This document shows positions 6,267 to 8,238 of a stretch of DNA of 8,238 nt, in pieces. Position 1 is the first letter of the stretch. Each line of letters starts with the position of its first letter. Made by a program: the position numbers and the translations under genes. Under the pieces are notes generated by a model that saw only the letters and a list, made by a program, of their open reading frames with translations, was not told where the DNA came from and did no database searches. The DNA comes from Chthoniobacterales bacterium. GTDB taxonomy: Bacteria; Verrucomicrobiota; Verrucomicrobiia; Chthoniobacterales; UBA10450. The DNA lies in contig JACCZQ010000381.1 in NCBI GenBank assembly GCA_013695905.1, forward strand, positions 1 through 8,238, written 5' to 3'.

Positions 6267-7118
6267 ATGGCCGAGGCAATCCCAGAGACTGAGGAGAACC
6301 GCTCCTTCGAGACCAATCCGGTCGTCGTCGTGCAGGGCGTGGGGCAGATGGGGCGCAGCTTCCTCGCGGAAGTGGGCGGCATGTTCTGGTTCATCGTGAA
6401 CACCATCGCGGAGACGACGGATAACATGCGCCGCGGTCGGGCGCCCTTCCGCGCCTCGAGTTTCTTCCGGCACTCCGCGCGCGCGGGTGTGGGATCGGTG
6501 CCGCTGGTGGCGATGGTGTCGTTTTTCCTGGGGCTGACGATGGCGCTGCTGACCGGCTACCAGCTGGAGCGGTTTGGCACGGAGCGGTTGGTGCCGGGAT
6601 TGGTGGCAATTGCGTTTACGCGCGAGCTGGGGCCGTTGCTTACCGGGATTATGCTGGCAGCGCGGATCGGCGCCTCGTTTACGGCGGAGCTCGGTACGAT
6701 GCAGGTCTCCGAAGAGGTGGAGGCGATCGAAGCGATGGGCATCAGCCCGCTGCGCTTCCTGGTGGCGCCGCGGATGCTGGCGCTCGTGGCGTTGATGCCC
6801 TGCCTCTCTATCATCTCAAGCCTGGCGGCGATCTTCGCCACCAGTCTGATCTCGGTCGCTTACTTCAATATCGCATTCGTCTACTTCAACGATCTGGTGC
6901 TCAGCTCACTGCTTATCCGCGACATCGTGACCGGGATCGCAAAGAGCTTTCTTTTCGGGCTGCTGATTGGCGCGGTCGCCTGCTATCGCGGGTTGAGCGT
7001 GAGCGGCGGGGCGGCGGGCGTCGGCATCGCCACCACCTCGAGCGTGGTTACGGCGATCACGGCGGTGATCGCTTTCGACACCGTCTTCAACGTCGTTTAC
7101 GTGGTGTTTTTCCCGTGA
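6267..7118 (+). CDS. mlaE: MlaE-type permease of an MCE/ABC phospholipid transporter
   Basis: MlaE is the inner-membrane permease of the MlaFEDB-type machine that moves phospholipids between inner and outer membranes. The protein has 283 residues. A soluble or amphipathic N-terminus (1-~70) is followed by hydrophobic stretches near 75-98, 165-200, 222-241 and 256-281. The family's most conserved region is present at 118-158: FTRELGPLLTGIML, then ARIGASFTAELGTMQVSEEV and EAIEAMG; this is the coupling segment that contacts the ATPase. The C-terminus is strongly hydrophobic and ends FNVVYVVFFP. The ATG at 6267 has only a distant GAGG (6246-6249) upstream. The gene diverges from the peptidase gene across 89 bp that must carry its promoter, although I see no clear -35/-10 pair there. 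Its TGA overlaps the GTG of the ATPase gene by four bases. Confidence 0.95.
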   Translation: MAEAIPETEENRSFETNPVVVVQGVGQMGRSFLAEVGGMFWFIVNTIAETTDNMRRGRAPFRASSFFRHSARAGVGSVPLVAMVSFFLGLTMALLTGYQLERFGTERLVPGLVAIAFTRELGPLLTGIMLAARIGASFTAELGTMQVSEEVEAIEAMGISPLRFLVAPRMLALVALMPCLSIISSLAAIFATSLISVAYFNIAFVYFNDLVLSSLLIRDIVTGIAKSFLFGLLIGAVACYRGLSVSGGAAGVGIATTSSVVTAITAVIAFDTVFNVVYVVFFP

Positions 7119-7909
7119 ACAACTCGACGCCGCCGCATGTGGTGGAGCTGCGCGATGTGCGGCTCCAGTTTGGGGAAAAGAAGGTGCTCGAAGGAGTGTC
7201 GCTCGCGGTCGAGCCGCAGGAGCGTCTCGTCGTGATGGGGCAGAGCGGCAGCGGCAAGAGCACCATCCTGCGACTCGTGCTCGGGATTCTGCAGCCGACG
7301 GCGGGCTCGATTTTTTTTCAACAGTACGAGATCACGCGCTTGAAGCGGCGGAAGCTGCAACAGGTGCGGACGCAGATCGGAATGGTGTATCAATACTCTG
7401 CCCTGCTCAGCTCGCGCAGTGTGCGCGATAACATTGCGCTGCCGCTCGAGGAGTTGACGACGAAGACCCGCGCCGAGATTGACCGGATCGTGGATGAGAA
7501 GCTCGAGATGGTGGGGATGCTTGCGACGAAGCATCAGATGCCCTCGGAGCTGAGCGGCGGCATGAAAAAGCGGATTAGCTTCGCGCGTGCGCTGGTGATG
7601 GATCCCGAGCTGATCCTGTTCGACGAACCCTCCGCCGGTCTCGATCCCGTGATAAGTTCCGTGATCGACGAATTAATCATCAGCCTCAGCGAGCAATCGA
7701 AGGTGACATCGATTATCGTGACGCATGAAATGGACAGCGCCTTCCGCGTCGGCACGAAGATGGCTATGCTGTACCGTGGCAGCATCATCGAGGTGGGTGA
7801 GCCGGAGAAGTTCAAGCAATCGAAGAACCCCGTCGTCGCGCAATTCCTGAGCGGCAGCACGGAAGGCCCTATCCTGGAAGGAACCAACGATGCAATTGCG
7901 ACGAAATGA
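7115..7909 (+). CDS. mlaF: MlaF-type ABC ATPase of the phospholipid transporter
   Basis: This is the cytoplasmic ATPase driving MlaE-mediated lipid transport. All nucleotide-binding motifs are present in the 264-residue protein: Walker A GQSGSGKST (42-50), the Q-loop Gln93 in MVYQYSALLSS, the signature LSGGMKKR (146-153), Walker B LILFDEP (166-172), the D-loop SAGLDP and the switch His204 in IVTHEMDSAF. The LSGGM form of the signature and the (L/V)(F/Y)QxxALxxS pattern after the Q-loop are typical of MlaF-type ATPases. Translation starts at GTG 7115, which overlaps the mlaE stop as GTGA. No Shine-Dalgarno precedes it, so coupling to mlaE is likely. The 3' end holds the ribosome-binding site and first codons of mlaD. 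Confidence 0.95.
   Translation: MNNSTPPHVVELRDVRLQFGEKKVLEGVSLAVEPQERLVVMGQSGSGKSTILRLVLGILQPTAGSIFFQQYEITRLKRRKLQQVRTQIGMVYQYSALLSSRSVRDNIALPLEELTTKTRAEIDRIVDEKLEMVGMLATKHQMPSELSGGMKKRISFARALVMDPELILFDEPSAGLDPVISSVIDELIISLSEQSKVTSIIVTHEMDSAFRVGTKMAMLYRGSIIEVGEPEKFKQSKNPVVAQFLSGSTEGPILEGTNDAIATK
7876..7882 (+). promoter_or_regulatory. Strong ribosome-binding site for mlaD
   Basis: GGAAGGA sits 7 bases upstream of ATG 7890, inside the 3' end of mlaF. It is the best Shine-Dalgarno sequence in the window and decides the mlaD start over the in-frame ATG at 7914. Confidence 0.7.
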
Positions 7910-8238
7910 AATCATGACCGGCGTGCTGGTGCTCGCCACGGTCGCGATCCTCACCGGTATTCTGATTCTGCTTGGCGCGCCCGGATTGTTCCGGCCGCTG
8001 GTGACCTACAGCATCTATTTCGATAACGCGGCCGGCATCAAGCTCGGCGCGCCGGTGCTGCTCGCCGGACGTAAGATCGGCCAGGTGGAGCGGTTGTATT
8101 CCCCTGTCTCAACCGACGATGCCGCGCGCGCCGTGGCGGCGGCAGAGGCAATCCGCCCGCCTGACCCCACGGCGACGCCCGCTCCGGACGGCACCCCGAG
8201 GCCGAAATTCGAGGCCCGCGTGGATGTGCGGGTGGAAG
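7890..8238 (+). CDS. mlaD: MlaD-type MCE-domain substrate-binding protein (3' end missing)
   Basis: MlaD-like proteins are anchored in the inner membrane and form the periplasmic hexameric MCE ring through which lipids pass. The first 116 codons are visible. MQLRRNEIMTG is followed by one membrane segment (about 10-31, VLVLATVAILTGILILLG). The MCE domain then begins with YSIYFDNAAGIKLGAPVLLA and GRKIGQVERL, which match the family's F/Y-x-x-A-x-G-L-x-x-G-x-x-V...G...V pattern. After YSPVS comes a Pro/Ala-rich stretch of about 30 residues (AAAEAIRPPDPTATPAP and onward) before the next strand, EARVDVRVE; the canonical E. coli MlaD MCE core has a shorter turn there as I recall it. The gene overlaps mlaF by 20 bp and runs off the window end. 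Confidence 0.92.
   Translation, partial: MQLRRNEIMTGVLVLATVAILTGILILLGAPGLFRPLVTYSIYFDNAAGIKLGAPVLLAGRKIGQVERLYSPVSTDDAARAVAAAEAIRPPDPTATPAPDGTPRPKFEARVDVRVE

Noticed and set aside
6178..6279. N-terminal extension of the peptidase to an ATG at 6277-6279
   Set aside because: It would overlap the divergent mlaE start and adds Gly/Arg-rich residues with no domain content; ATG 6175-6177 fits the family better.

Overview
The window is GC-rich and densely coded, and most of it is ordinary bacterial housekeeping sequence. The best guess for the source is a Gram-negative soil-type bacterium, probably Verrucomicrobiota or a relative. That rests on an MlaEFD lipid-transport operon (so an outer membrane), weak Shine-Dalgarno sites at most starts, and a nucleotidyltransferase paired with a small 'DPVI..Y...VDR' protein, a pair I associate with verrucomicrobial and planctomycetal genomes. 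The phylum is an inference; no rRNA gene is present.

Layout. (1) 1-2174, plus strand: the 3' nine tenths of pheT, the phenylalanyl-tRNA synthetase beta subunit. A 63-bp hairpin-forming inverted repeat lies in frame inside it. (2) 2209-2440, plus strand: an apparent 6S RNA (ssrS) followed by a strong intrinsic terminator whose T-run abuts the stop codon of the next, convergent gene. (3) 3398-2441, minus strand: a two-gene module, a 153-residue protein containing two copies of the same short domain, then an overlapping nucleotidyltransferase-fold protein. It looks like a toxin-antitoxin-type accessory pair, but its function is unproven. (4) 3480-4628, plus strand: carA, the glutaminase subunit of carbamoyl-phosphate synthetase, without carB beside it. 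A perfect 21-bp palindrome sits in its inter-domain linker. (5) 6177-4649, minus strand: an M14-type zinc carboxypeptidase or amidase, then a GT2 polyprenyl-phosphate glycosyltransferase-like gene; the order and 50-bp gap suggest one transcript. (6) 6267 to the window end, plus strand: mlaE, mlaF and the start of mlaD, translationally coupled, encoding an inner-membrane MCE-type phospholipid transporter.

How the parts relate. pheT and carA serve translation and pyrimidine/arginine supply. 6S RNA would tune sigma-70 RNA polymerase with growth phase. The peptidase/glycosyltransferase pair and mlaEFD both point to the cell envelope and diverge from a shared 89-bp intergenic region (6178-6266). 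The minus-strand pair at 2441-3398 is the only clearly accessory protein-coding segment.

The observations most worth following are the 6S RNA downstream of pheT, the inverted-repeat element inside pheT, and the duplicated-domain partner of the nucleotidyltransferase. I see no CRISPR array, tRNA, insertion sequence or integrase. No gap between genes exceeds 300 bp once the 6S RNA is counted.
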